A DNA stretch of 64,000 nucleotides, from positions 186,001 through 250,000 of the forward strand of contig OX336351.1 of the NCBI GenBank assembly GCA_946902875.1, in the 5' to 3' direction. The translations under genes were made by a program, and so were the position numbers. Shown here piece by piece: positions 41,570 to 51,985 of the stretch. Numbering within the stretch: the first letter of the stretch is position 1; each line of letters starts with the position of its first letter. The notes below the pieces were generated by a model that saw only the letters and a list, made by a program, of their open reading frames with translations, searched no databases and had not been told where the DNA came from. Source of the DNA: Nematopogon swammerdamellus. Lineage: Eukaryota; Arthropoda; Insecta; Lepidoptera; Adelidae.

Positions 41570-42002
41570 CCTTTTGTAGAGGTAGCCGATGAGTCGACGC
41601 GACGCGACGTCGTCGGTCTCCTCTCTCTCGAGCTGAAGAGTTGTTCGGTGGCGCTGCTGGCGACACTCTGGCCTGGCCGCCCCACCTGGCCGCCGCGGCG
41701 GCCGGTGCGGCGGGGGAGCGGGGCGGTGGGCGGCGGGCGGCCGGCGCGGCCCGCACCGCACACTACTGCAGCGACAGCGCGCCGTACTGCCGCGTCCGCA
41801 CCTCTCGGTCCGCCAGTGTCCGCCGCGCCTACTGCTCTAGTACTGCACCGCGCGCCGCCGCGCCGCGCCCCGCGCCCCAATGTCTGCTGCACGGACTAGC
41901 ACTAGTAGCGGCAGGATGACGAGTCCCTTCTGACGAACGAGCTCGCGTGTCACCCGCCGCGACGCCAGCACCCGACCGCTCGCGCACCGCCTCCGGTGAG
42001 TG
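41570..42002 (+). promoter_or_regulatory. CpG-rich candidate promoter and untranslated first exon with splice donor
   Basis: About 430 bp very rich in CG dinucleotides, ending in 'cgcctccg|gtgagtgttc' at about 41995, a strong 5' splice site, after which base composition returns to AT-rich. The layout repeats that at 29230-29552 in the same orientation, which fits alternative first exons of one gene or of neighbouring genes. ORFs within are GC-bias artefacts; no protein family recognised. Confidence 0.35.
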
Positions 42003-42587
42003 TTCCCTCTGGATAGACGCTAGCTAGCTATTCGCGAAAACATTTGCTTCATCCCTCATTCTATAAAACTAAATCAGTATCCGCTTCAATTATTCAGGAG
42101 CCTGTTCAACATTTTTTTTTCTTATCTCGGCCGCGCAATGCAAAGACTCCGGTGCGGACCGCCACAGATAGCTTCAGTAAATATTGTGATGTGATGTGTG
42201 TACACTGTGCACTCACTCGCTCACTCCTCTCATCTCACGACAAGAATAGCGGCGGAAGCACGTCGTCCGCTCGCCTGACAACTAGCACTCAGAGTGCCTA
42301 CCAGTGAGCTGAGAGTGAGTCAATGTTCCTGGGACGAATATTTCAAAAACAAAATATCGCGGTACGACTCGCCGGCCGGCGCACCGCCGGGCGGCGGAGG
42401 CGGCGCGGCGGGCGGGGGCGGCGCTCCGCGTTTTCTCCGCCCCGGCTGCTCCCGCGTGAACCTGAAACATCTGTCACGCACGCTACGTGCCGTGTGTGTG
42501 TGCCGTGAAGTGCATATCGTGCCCTGTGCCGCATGCCGTGCAAAATAGCATATTTTATGATTGATTTGATGGAGCTTAACTGCTTAA

Positions 42588-43530
42588 TTATAAAAAATTC
42601 ACAGATCTCGTGCATTACACGACCTTCGAGGTACATTGAAAATGAACTCAACAAAATAAAAAAAAAAGTATTACATTTATATATATTTTTTATTATTTTT
42701 CAAAAACACAAACAGCTTAAAAAATTTAAACTAAAATTTAGACAGAAAAAGAGAGATAAGCTTGACATTATGTCTAACTAAAGCACAGAGCATAGAACTG
42801 CGCAGTTCTATGCTCTGTGAACTAAAGTAACAAATTAATAAATATCAAATATAAAAATATAATATAAAATATAGGTTCCTTTCGGCTCTATCATCAGGAG
42901 CCTGGAAATAACATATGACTAGAAGAGTACTTGCGAAGACAAATCCAACGAGCCCAAACACGGTGGATTTATCGTGTGTAGTTTAGGAGTTCCTATGGCT
43001 TTCTTCCGGCTCCATCATCAGAACCCAACTACCAAACTAACAAAGTCACCCGAGGATCTGCAGAGCCGTCATTTGATTTTTTTCACAATTTATTTCATAC
43101 ATTCGGGTATTCCTCCTCGCTCTCTACGCTGTTGCACTTCCAAAAGTCGATTTCACACTCTCAGCGAAAATGGGAAAAATTTGAGGGACCACCTACAGCA
43201 CGAACCAACATCGATAGACGAATGCTTTTTTTTTTTAATGTAGCACAAACTCGAAATCTAAACAGTATTTTTTTTCGATATCACATTTAGTTTTAGAGAT
43301 AAGTAGATAGTAGATAGATAGATTTACTTCGAAAAAAATAGCACTTTTCACGTTTTTGCATTTGAAATGGTTTTTTTTACTTTTTCGAAAAAAAACACGA
43401 TCTTGTAGCCCTAGCCGATACGCGTCTTTTGAGCCCTCAACCACTCGCGTAGCTCCAAAACTCGCGACACCAGGACGATTTCACACTCTCAGCGAAAATG
43501 GGGGGCGAAAAAACATTTTCAATGGGGTTG
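42588..43530 (+). repeat. Interspersed repeat family X, copy 3
   Basis: Follows copy 2 closely at the start ('ttcacagatctcgtgcatta' through 'aaattaataaatatcaaata') and again at the end ('agccgatacgcgtcttttga', 'actctcagcgaaaatgg'). It carries a 36-bp palindromic insertion at 42784-42819 that copy 2 lacks. No coding capacity. Confidence 0.75.
42784..42819. mobile_element. 36-bp perfect palindrome with an 8-bp target duplication
   Basis: Left arm CACAGAGCATAGAACTGC, right arm its exact reverse complement, no spacer. It is flanked on both sides by AACTAAAG (42776-42783 and 42820-42827). The related repeat copy at 39540-39560 has a single AACTAAAG at this place, i.e. the empty site. An 8-bp duplication and CA..TG ends fit a hAT-type insertion reduced to two fused terminal repeats. 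Confidence 0.8.
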
Positions 43531-43760
43531 TGAATAGACGCGCGGAGGTTGGGACGGTGAAGCGGCCGCTACCGGCCGCGCCGGCCGCCCTGCTGAGCTG
43601 AGTGCCTCATTCATTAGTTGGTTTGCACTCGTCTAGCGAGTGGAACTTGCGCGGAGAGAGTTCCGTTTTCCGTGAGAACTAAAAAGTAAGGAAAAGCCAA
43701 TCATGACGGTTTCCGAAGAGCTTCTCAATTTGCTGTCGATAGAATGAACCAAGAACGTTA
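43531..43760. other. Short CpG-rich segment
   Basis: GC-rich 43540-43600 with 'gcggccgctaccggccgcgc', then mixed sequence. No gene recognised; possible regulatory segment. Confidence 0.3.
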
Positions 43761-44100
43761 GTCAGCCTCGGTAGCTCTGTGATGCGGTCGGTCGACTGTT
43801 GTTAACCAACCCTGAGCGCGGTCAGTACTTGCACGGTGACCGCTCGACCGTTGGAGGCTGACCGTGGTTCGGATTCCACGTAAAACTGTAGGTCGCTTCC
43901 CTTCTTACCTTACTAGGGAGTAGGGTTTATCCCGCCCGGGTTGGTTGCACCGCACTGAATGAAACGTCGTTCGAAACGGCTATGTAAATAGTTCGTGTTT
44001 TCCGTGCAGTTCAGTGTAGCCGGCATGAAATGATGGCACCTAGTTCAGCCGGTGTTATGGGCTGACATCGCGGATGTTGTAGGTGATGTACGCAAGTTGT
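43761..44100 (+). repeat. 5S/tRNA chimeric SINE, nearly full length, degraded head
   Basis: The head has a decayed A box (GGTAGCTCTGTGATG), the 5S-like segment 'gcgcggtcagtacttgcacg' with 'ggtgaccgc', and a T-arm-like hairpin CGTGG-ttcggatt-CCACG (43863-43880). The body continues through 'gtaggtcgcttcccttctta', 'gggttggttgcaccgcactg', 'gaaacgtcgttcgaaacggc' and 'gttgtaggtgatgta'. Confidence 0.75.
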
Positions 44101-44756
44101 CTGTATGCCTCTCCTGCTCTCATGTCTACAAGGAATGAGTGCGCGTCTGATTACACCGCGCTGCTCCCGCGCGCCGCGTCGCGTCGTGCTCGTCGCCTCC
44201 CTCAGCATTGGCGACGCAGCCGCGCCGCTACTGGAACTAAATAGGCGCGGCCAGTCTCTAGTCCGATCCTATAACGTTCTTGGAATGAACCTTATGGACG
44301 AAATTATATGGAGCGGTCTTCCAGTGAATGTTTCCCTACCACCTATATACCTATAACCTGCGGATCTTCAAAAGGCCTGTCACGTAGACAAGCCTTGTAG
44401 CAGGCTGGCATGGCGCCTCCACGAGCGAGCAGTGCTGAGCGCGAGCAGTGCTGTTGTTGGCCGTGTCTGATGTTTTAACACTTTAGATCACAGCCACCCA
44501 TTGCATTGACTTAAAATAAATGCTTCTATGTACACACCCGCGCCGGTTGTGTATTAAAAAAACCGTAACTTACTATACTCACTTGTGCTATTGCGATCCG
44601 TACCACAGAATTATAGGACATTTCTAGATATAGCTAATTATACGGTAGAAGTATATGACCTAGGCTATGACAGACGAACTGACATTACGCTCGGCCCGAA
44701 ACGTCGAGCCACATAGCTCGGAGTGAAACCGTGAGTAAAGCTGTTTGATTTAAAAT
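44101..44756. other. Spacer, nothing recognised
   Basis: CpG-rich around 44150-44235 and otherwise mixed. The short ORF at 44105-44356 has no recognisable domain. Confidence 0.4.
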
Positions 44757-45406
44757 AATGTCTAACAACCCCACGGTCACGGTAATGTCTAACAACCCCG
44801 CGGTCACGGTAATGTCTAACAACCCCGCGGTCACGGGTAATGTCTAACAACCCCACGGTCACGGTAATGTCTAACAACCCCGCGGTCACGGTAATGTCTA
44901 ACAACCCCGCGGTCACGGGTAATGTCTAACAACCCCGCGGTTACGGTAATGTCTAACAACCCCGCGGTCACGGTAATGTCTAACAACCCCGCGGTCACGA
45001 TAATGTCTAACAACCCCGCGGTCACGGTAATGTCTAACAACCCCGCGGTCACGGTAATGTCTAACAACCCCGCGGTCACGGGTAATGTCTAACAACTCCG
45101 CGGTCACGGTATGTCTAACAACCCCGCCGTCACGGTAATGTCTAACAACCCCGCGGTCACGGTAATGTCTAACAACCCCGCGGTCACGGTAATGTCTAAC
45201 AACCCCGCGGTCACGGTAATGTCTAACAACTCCGCGGTCACGGTATGTCTAACAACCCCGCCGTCACGGTAATGTCTAACAACCCCGCGGTCACGGTAAT
45301 GTCTAACAACCCCGCGGTCACGGTAATGTCTAACAACCCCGCGGTCACGGTAATGTCTAACAACCCCGCGGTCACGGTAATGTCTAACAACCCCGCGGTC
45401 ACGGTA
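44757..45406. repeat. 27-bp minisatellite, about 24 copies
   Basis: Unit starts GGTAATGTCTAACAACCCCG and ends CGGTCAC, 27 bp. Single-base length variants (GGGTAATG or GGTATG) shift the phase at several places, and two variant pairs (AACTCCGCGG followed by GGTATGTC and CCCGCCGTC) recur at about 45090-45130 and 45226-45270, a sign of block duplication of about 137 bp. Because 27 is a multiple of three, repeated-peptide ORFs appear on the minus strand; these are not genes. Confidence 0.95.
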
Positions 45407-45548
45407 ATTTAAAAACCCATATATAACATTATGAAATTTATGAGAATTCATCGTAATTTATCTGAAGAACCCTAAAATAAAAATAAATGATTTTATATTA
45501 AAATTTTATCAATATAAATCTATATTATTTAAAGTTTTTTTTATGGAA

Positions 45549-45786
45549 ACTGACACGGTTGGCTACATCATCCGTGATGTCAGCCCATAACACCGGGTTA
45601 ACTAGGTAGGTACCATGTCAGTGGTTCCCTTTATTTCATGTCGGCTACACTGAACTGAACGGAAAACACGAACTATTTACTTACATAGCCGTTTCGACCA
45701 AAATGTTTCAATCAGTGCGGTGGTACCAACCCGGGCGGGATAAACCTTACCACCTAGTAAGGTAAGAAGGGAAGAGACCGAACGAC
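45549..45786 (-). repeat. 5S/tRNA chimeric SINE, 5'-truncated body
   Basis: Same extent and 3' end ('tgatgtagccaaccgtgtca' on the minus strand) as the copy at 33150-33397. Includes 'ttggtaccaccgcactgatt' and 'tacttacatagccgtttcga' on the respective strands. No head. Confidence 0.75.
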
Positions 45787-45840
45787 GGTCCTAAAGTGAA
45801 AAAAAATCTAATAAATACCTACCTACATACCTATAGATTA

Positions 45841-46181
45841 AAAACATAAAACCGACTTCCTAAAAAAAGTAAAACTAAAAAACTATTTAAAATAAAAATA
45901 TAAAAACCGCCTTCAAAAATATATGAAATAAAAACCTAAAAAAAAAACCAACCCTAGAGTTGAAGGCGGTGCTAAAAAGGCTACACAGATCACAAAGGAT
46001 ATTATCATCCACTCATGTTTTCTTTCATGCATCATTTTTGCTTGCTTTAGCACCGCCTTCAACTCTAGGGTTCGTTTTTTTTTTAGGTTTTTATTTCATA
46101 TATTTTTGAAGGCGGTTTTTATATTTTTATTTTAAATAGTTTTTTAGTTTTACTTTTTTTAGGAAGTCGGTTTTATGTTTT
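45841..46181. repeat. Near-perfect 136-bp inverted repeat with 69-bp spacer
   Basis: Left arm 45841-45976 (from 'aaaacataaaaccgacttcc' to 'gaaggcggtgctaaa') and right arm 46046-46181 are both exactly 136 bp and reverse complementary with about one mismatch (CCAACCC against GGGTTCG). The words 'ccgacttcc' and 'aaggcggt' are common in lepidopteran repeats, and related words occur at 30942 and 48350. Confidence 0.92.
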
Positions 46182-46320
46182 TTAAAACTTTTTTTATATT
46201 TCACAGTTTTTTTTAGTAATTTTTTGCTATTAATGTACTCGGCGGAAGCGCTCGGCCTTCGGCCTCGCGATTCCGCCTCGCTTTCCAATCCGATCTTGAC
46301 CCAATTAAAATAGGACCACG

Positions 46321-46690
46321 TCAGCTTCGATAGCTCAGTGGTGCAGACAGTCAACTGTCGCTATTGAATGTTAAGCAACGCTGGGTGCGGTCAGTACTTG
46401 GATGGGTGACCGCTGACCGTTGGAGGCTGACCGTTGGAGGCTGACCGAGGTTCGGATTCCTCGTAAAACTGTAAGTCCCTTCCCTCCTAATCTTACTTGG
46501 TGGTAGGGTTTAACCTGCCCGGGTTGGTACCACCGCACTGAATGAAACGTCGGTCGAAACGGCTATGTAAATAGTTTGTGTTTTCCGACCAGTTCAGTGT
46601 AGTCAGCACGATCAAAGGGGGAAGCACTGACATGGCACTTAGTTTACCCGGTGTTATGGGCTGACATCACGGACGTTGTAGGTGATGTTG
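46321..46690 (+). repeat. 5S/tRNA chimeric SINE with well preserved head
   Basis: The head reads: tRNA-type A box TAGCTCAGTGG (46331-46341); a 5S rRNA segment (46371-46413) with TTAAGCAACGC, then GGTCAGTACTTGGATGGGTG and ACCGC, the internal control region of 5S genes including the C box; a duplicated 'tgaccgttggaggc'; and a tRNA T-arm-like hairpin CGAGG-ttcggatt-CCTCG (46446-46463). The body then runs 'aaaactgtaagtcccttccc', 'gggttggtaccaccgcactg', 'gttgtaggtgatgt'. The stem covaries with the 43863 copy (A-T here, T-A there), supporting real structure. Confidence 0.85.
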
Positions 46691-47250
46691 CAGAACTTAG
46701 TAGAATGGACAGACATAAACGTGTTACGGAACCCTACTTTTATTATAAAATAACCGTCGGAGGACCTTGGTTGAAAATTGTGAAATTTAGTAGAACGGAC
46801 AGACATACATTTGTTACGGAACCCTACTCTTATTATAAATAACCGTCGGAGGGCCTTGGTTGAAAATTTTGTAGAACGGACAGACATACATTTGTTACGG
46901 AACCCTACATTCATTTTGAAATAAATGTTAAATTTTGTAGAACGGACAGACATGCATTTGTTACGGAACCCTACATTCATCTTGCAGAACTTAGTAGAAT
47001 GGACAGACATAAACGTGTTACGGAACCCTACTTTTATTATAAAATAACCGTCGGAGGACCTTGGTTGAAAATTGTAAAATTTAGTAGAACGGATAGACAT
47101 GCATTTGTTACAGAACCCTACATTCATTTTGAAATAAATGTTAAATTTAGTAGAAAAGACAGACATGCATTTGTTACGGAACCCTACATTCATTTTGCAG
47201 AACTTAGTAGAATGGACAGACATAAACGTGTTACCGAACCCTACTTAACA
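46688..47250 (+). repeat. Complex tandem repeat of a 'ggacagacat...ttacggaaccctac' segment
   Basis: Begins directly at the 3' end of the SINE. The segment 'ttgcagaacttagtagaatg' starts at 46688, about 46982 and about 47197. Between these, shorter units ending 'ttacggaaccctac' recur about nine times with 'taaccgtcggagg' spacers. The minus-strand 189-residue ORF is a by-product of the repetition. Confidence 0.8.
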
Positions 47251-47390
47251 GTTGCACTCCCGGAGTCCCGGCAGATCCCGTGCCACTCTAACTTAACCCT
47301 TAAAGCAATGACTTAAGGTTTCATTTTAAAAATGACTCTGACGCGATGTCGCGAATTATACATTTTTTACCCACCTAAAAAAGTGCCAAG

Positions 47391-48365
47391 CGCCGCTAAA
47401 GAAGTTTTCCCTTCAACAACCTCAGGGTTATCCCCTTTCAAATAAAAAAAAAAAGAATTTTCAAAATCGGCCCACAATTGACGGAGTAATCGCGTAACAA
47501 ACATCCAAAAAAAGAAAACATACCGTCGAATTGAGAATCTCTTAGGTCTAAAGTAAATTGCTCGTGAAGACAAATGCAACGAGCCCAAACACGATGGGTT
47601 TATCATGTGTAGTTTAGGAGTTCCTATGGCCACCTTCTGTCTCCATCATCAGACCAGCTCGATGGTACTCGTACCATAATAAATTAAGCGCACCTGGCCG
47701 GTCGGAAAAGATAAAAAATTTCAAATTTAGAATATTCATGAAACAAGGGTCCGAATATGTATCACTAGTATATCGATTCATGTATTTCAACAGGACAGAG
47801 AAAATTTCAAAATATTAGGTATTTAATACTTTTTAGTTCTTTTTTTTTTGTTTTTTGGAAATCGGTTTAATATTTTTTAAAACAGTTTTTATTTCATTCT
47901 TTTTAGTAATATTACATAAAAAAGAATAATCGAAATCGAATAATCGAAATCGATTGAAGTGGTACAGAATTATTCGCCATATGTGTCAAGACTGCAAATT
48001 GCTGAATAAGTCCACATCACAAAAGTTTTGCTGAAGGTAACCACACACCATACTAATTTATCAAACTGAAAATTGCCGAAAACGACCACATCACAAGTTT
48101 TGCTGAAGGTAACCACACACCATAGTATTATGCTGATTGTTCGAAAACCACTAAAGCAATTTCGATAAAATTGAAATGGGACCACCTCGGAAGTATGACC
48201 TAACTAACAAAAAAAGAATTTTCTAAATCGGCCCTCAATTGACGGAGAAATCGCGTAACAAACATACAAAAAAAAATTAAAAAAAAAAATTAAAAAAAAT
48301 TAAATAAAAAAAAAAACATACCGACGAATTGAGAACCTCCTCCTTTTTTGGAAGTCGGTTAAAAA
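47391..48365. repeat. Pair of related AT-rich repeats
   Basis: The phrase 'aattgacggagtaatcgcgt' followed by 'aacaaacat' and 'cataccgtcgaattgagaa' at 47470-47540 returns at 48235-48335 in the same orientation. Between them are 'acgatgggtttatcatgtgt' (also at 39820 and 42960) and the inverted match to 6770-6860. No gene. Confidence 0.6.
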
Positions 48366-49534
48366 TACGGTTTCGGTTTCGGAAACAAAACTATTGTGTC
48401 GTTTCGCCGCGGGCGTCTGTTGTGGAGCGGACTAGCGGTCGGTCGGTCGCGCCCTCGCGCCTCGTGCGCGCGCGCTGCGTGTAGTGAGTGAGACGATGCT
48501 CCTTCCGGGAAGCCCACATGCAGGCCAGCAGAACAACAACAACAACAACAGCAGCTGCAACCTCACGTGCTCGCTCGTGCACCTAGCTAGCCTCTACTCT
48601 ACTCTGCCGTCACGCCTACACACACACACACACGCACGGGCTACATGTGCGGCGGCGTGGCACCAACTAACCCAGTCAGCTACCATGTGAACCTACCACC
48701 ACCTACCTAGTAAGCTGAAGAGACGACCATGCACCGTTGGAATAACCGCGTCAGGAAAACGGACGCCGCGAGGACAGGAGGAACATTGTAGAGGCGTATG
48801 TCCAGCAGTGGACGCGTACATGCACGCTGACTGACTGTCTGACCTAGTGAGTGAGAGCCGAGCAAGGCATCACGGCACATTGAATAGGCCTAATCCATAT
48901 TAAGTGGAAGGAACATTCTATTAGTCTGACACCGGTTCCGAGCGGTGAAACACAGGTAGGTATATAGGTACAATGATCAAAACTCATTGGTGCACGTGTC
49001 GGCCGGATTGGAACCTGGAACCTTGAGAGCGAGAGCGCGGCGCGAGCAGGTCGTCCTCCTCGCGGCACCTCAACTAAGCTCACCTCGCTTCACCGCACCT
49101 CACTGATCATCAGTGGCCATGCTCCATGCTCCGTGAGGTATCGAGCGAGACACTGCGAGAGTGACGATGCGCGACGCGCGGCAGTACTGCGGCACGGGCA
49201 CAGGGGAGTCGCGCCCGGCGCGGCGAGCAGGCTCAAACGAGTTAGTTAGTTATTATATTATGTATGTATAAGTACAAATACCTACCTACCACTAACTACC
49301 TACATATTTATTTACTCATGTGACCACACGGTCACCACGGTGCTAATGATGTCGTCGCGCGCGCGTCGTGACGACGACGTGAAGCCTCCGCCCGCGCGGC
49401 GGCCGGCGGCGACGTCGCGTTTTTTGTGAGAAACCTTCGCGGGTGCGCGCACAACAACCCACCAAAGTTTCATCGTAATCGGCTGAATGATTTACGAACG
49501 AAAGAACGAACGAACAAATATTATTTTTAACCGG
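48366..49534. other. Non-coding region with CpG-rich blocks and a degraded SINE
   Basis: CpG-rich at 48405-48480 and 49150-49220 and 49350-49430. An (AAC)n stretch lies at 48532-48550. At about 48925-49045 on the minus strand a B-box-like GGTTCCAATCC and the body words 'accgctcggaaccggtgtca' show a decayed tRNA SINE. No coding exon recognised. Confidence 0.45.
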
Positions 49535-49799
49535 CTTAAAAAAACGCGGTCAAGTGCGAGTCGAACTCGCGCGCAGAGGGTTCCGTACCATTCCGCTCTA
49601 CGTGAAAACTTTGAAACTTATCAATCGACTCCGGACTGATACTCCAGTGCCACCACACCAGGCACTATTAGCGGTAAACAACAAGGCTCCTACGGAAACG
49701 GTGCGGCGGACGGCCTGGTGTGTGTGTGTACCCCTACCAGTAAGCCAGTTTAAATATTGGCTACATCAACTAACAAAAACTAAACATTAAAATCTTTGG

Positions 49800-50215
49800 G
49801 CCAACACCAGGGACTGCAGGCAATCCCGCGACGCTGTTCCCAAACTGGAGCTACGACTCAGGAGTCAGGAAACGCCTGCTAAAGTTTCACAGCAGGTGTC
49901 AACTCCGAATAGCGGCGGGACTCCTTCCTTACTGCTCATTCAACAGACATTGTAGGTGTCACCGAGAGCCTCCTATGCAGAGGTTGCATGGCGGAGGCGG
50001 AGGACGAGACAGCCGCCCACGTGCTCCTGGTCCCGGAGTGCCCGGTGCGGCGGTGGAATGTGGGAGCTGCCTGCATGGAGTGTGCTGTGTGGAGGCGAGC
50101 GACAAAGCGACAAGCTGCTCCGCTTCATGAAAGAGCTCGGGTGGCCACCTGGTGAAAAGCCTCAGAGCGGAGAATGCAATAAGAGGCTGGGCAGCAAACA
50201 ACAATAACAAGGGTT
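49800..50215 (+). pseudogene. Non-LTR retrotransposon ORF2 C-terminal relic with CCHC-type finger
   Basis: The plus strand translates, with at least one frameshift near 49945, to FHSRCQLRIAAGLLP and then ESLLCRGCMAEAEDETAAHV followed by LLVPECP. The C-x2-C...H...C pattern after an LRIAAGLL block is the usual end of LINE pol proteins with RNase H. The flanking 'aagtgcgagtcgaactcgcg' (about 49553) with 'gggttccgtacc' is another dispersed repeat, also at 52485-52530. Confidence 0.55.
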
Positions 50216-50354
50216 CAGTTTTTTCCTCTTTTGCGGTTAATTCGTCGGAATCATTTCATTTTACTTAATATATTTCCATGGTCGGAATATTTTTTTAGGT
50301 TTCCGTACCGGTAACTAAGCCTATTATTATATCCATTTATTTACACGTTTCTTT

Positions 50355-50777
50355 TTATATACATTTTCCATTTTTTTTTAAATTAAAACCTAAAATTAAT
50401 ATAAAAATAAACGGAGTTTCCACCACCCGCGGCGGCGGGCGGGGCGAACCCAGGCTACCGATGGTCGGACCGGACCCGAGAGAGAGAAACCTCCGGATAA
50501 TTCGAGCGGTGTCGAGCAAGACCGCCTTCTGCATCTGCCCCTTGATCCAAGCAAGTTGCTGTAGCGAGAGCTTCTTGAGATGATGGTCGAGGCTCTTCGC
50601 TATCAGCCCATGCGCAGACACGACTATAGGCACAACGATCGTCGAGTCCACGGGCCACATGTCGGTAACCTCGTGAGACAGATCGATGTATTTTAACATC
50701 TTGTCTTTTTCTATCTTCACAAGGTTCTCGTCATGCGGCGTTATTATTATATTATGCGGATATACTAACAAATACAA
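50355..50777 (-). pseudogene. Non-LTR retrotransposon pol C-terminal fragment
   Basis: A 140-codon minus-strand frame encoding DENLVKIEKDKMLKYIDLSH, then EVTDMWPVDSTIVVPIVVSA and QMQKAVLLDTARIIRRFLSL. From memory, this is the very end of pol proteins of a LINE group abundant in insects (the K-Y-x-D-L...M-W...V-x-P-I-V-V...L-L-x-T-A-R-I-x-R-R-x-L pattern), possibly R4/Dong-like with a restriction-like endonuclease. RT and endonuclease domains are missing. The last third ('GSPRPPPRVVETP') probably reads through into the 3' UTR. Confidence 0.6.
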
Positions 50778-50969
50778 AAAAGGGAAAAGAAGAAAATTAA
50801 GGGGGTCGTCGTTTTTTTTTTCTCTTTCTTAACAACGATTATAACACTTGGTGTGGGGTTAGGTAGAGTACAAGTGTGTGTGGTGGCGCGACGGCGGCGG
50901 GGCGCGCGGTGCGGCTGATGCAGCAGGGCTAGCCAGTCAGTCACACAGTTGCACACACCTGCCAACTTG

Positions 50970-51420
50970 AAGTAGAGTCATACTTGTGGAGCCCACGACG
51001 CGCCGCCGCTGCCGTGGTGAGCGACGCGCGCGCGCGCTAGGCGCGGCGCGACGCAACACACCGAACTATCAAATTGTGGTTGAAAACTTTCCTATTAAAA
51101 GTGATTCGTCTGCAGGCGTGCGCGGTGCGCGGTACGTGAATGCGCGCGTAGGTGTGCTGAGAGAGGCGCGGCGCGTCGGCGGCGGCGGGGCGGCGCGGCG
51201 TGCGGTCAGCGGTGGAGCCGTTGAATGGCGACGAGTGAAGATAGTGTTGTGGAAGCTATGTGCGGAGTAGAGAGTAGTAGCTAAGTGCGTAGTGCGTGCG
51301 TAGTACGCACCTGACGTCAGGTGACAGACAACACGTGTCTGTCCCCCTCTCAACTGCCCGCGCGGCCGCCGCAGGACACTCGAGTGGTCAACACATTATT
51401 TACGTGTGTCGGTGATTTCG
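50970..51420 (+). promoter_or_regulatory. CpG-rich candidate promoter segment
   Basis: About 400 bp rich in CG and CGCG words (50995-51060, 51115-51240, 51355-51375), between AT-rich flanks. No strong splice donor or coding frame could be chosen. Confidence 0.25.
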
Positions 51421-51719
51421 CTGTGAATATTAATTAGTAATTACACGATTTCATCATTTTCAAAATACGACGGGGACTCCCCACTCTGGTGTTTACAGTC
51501 CGTTCGTTTGTATCCGTCTGTGGTCTGTATCGTGTTTGTGTACAGTATGTGTGTGTTTATAGCACCTACATACAGCGGCGAGCTGGTACAGAGCGCTCTG
51601 AAAATAAACTTATATTATTTCGTTGGACATTATTGTGAGGTGTTTACATGCGGCGCGGCGCCGCCGCCGCGTAGGGCGAGTACTATACGTGGGAACTAGA
51701 AGCGACACTCACTCTACCA

Positions 51720-51985
51720 ATGTAGACGCAATCTGTAGAGTACTAGCATTTGGTATAGTAGAGTTTAGAAAGCACGGCGGTACGGCGGAGGTAGAGCAGC
51801 TCTACCACTATCCTACCCCTACTCTACTCTACTGTACTCTGCTCTACTCTACCGGCCGGAATAGTAGCGTGCATACTCTAGGTACCTACTCTAGCACTCT
51901 ACTGTTGTGTGCGATCTGCTACGACTCTACCGAAAAACGATGGAGAAGAGTTAGAAGGGCCCCCCCCCCCCCCCCCCCCCCCCCG
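51720..51985. repeat. CTACTCTA-rich repeat ending in a poly(C) tract
   Basis: Words such as 'ctactctactctactgtact' and 'gtagagtttagaa' on both strands resemble 37265-37425. A C run of about 25 occupies 51960-51984. Confidence 0.55.

Noticed and set aside
44665..45451. Repeated-peptide ORFs (RDRGVVRHY and TAGLLDITV units) on the minus strand
   Set aside because: The 27-bp unit is a multiple of three, so open frames arise automatically. The frame is broken repeatedly by single-base length variants.
46654..47223. 189-residue minus-strand ORF with repeated 'MSVHSTKF' peptide
   Set aside because: It follows the tandem DNA repeats exactly and changes frame between units; no protein family fits.
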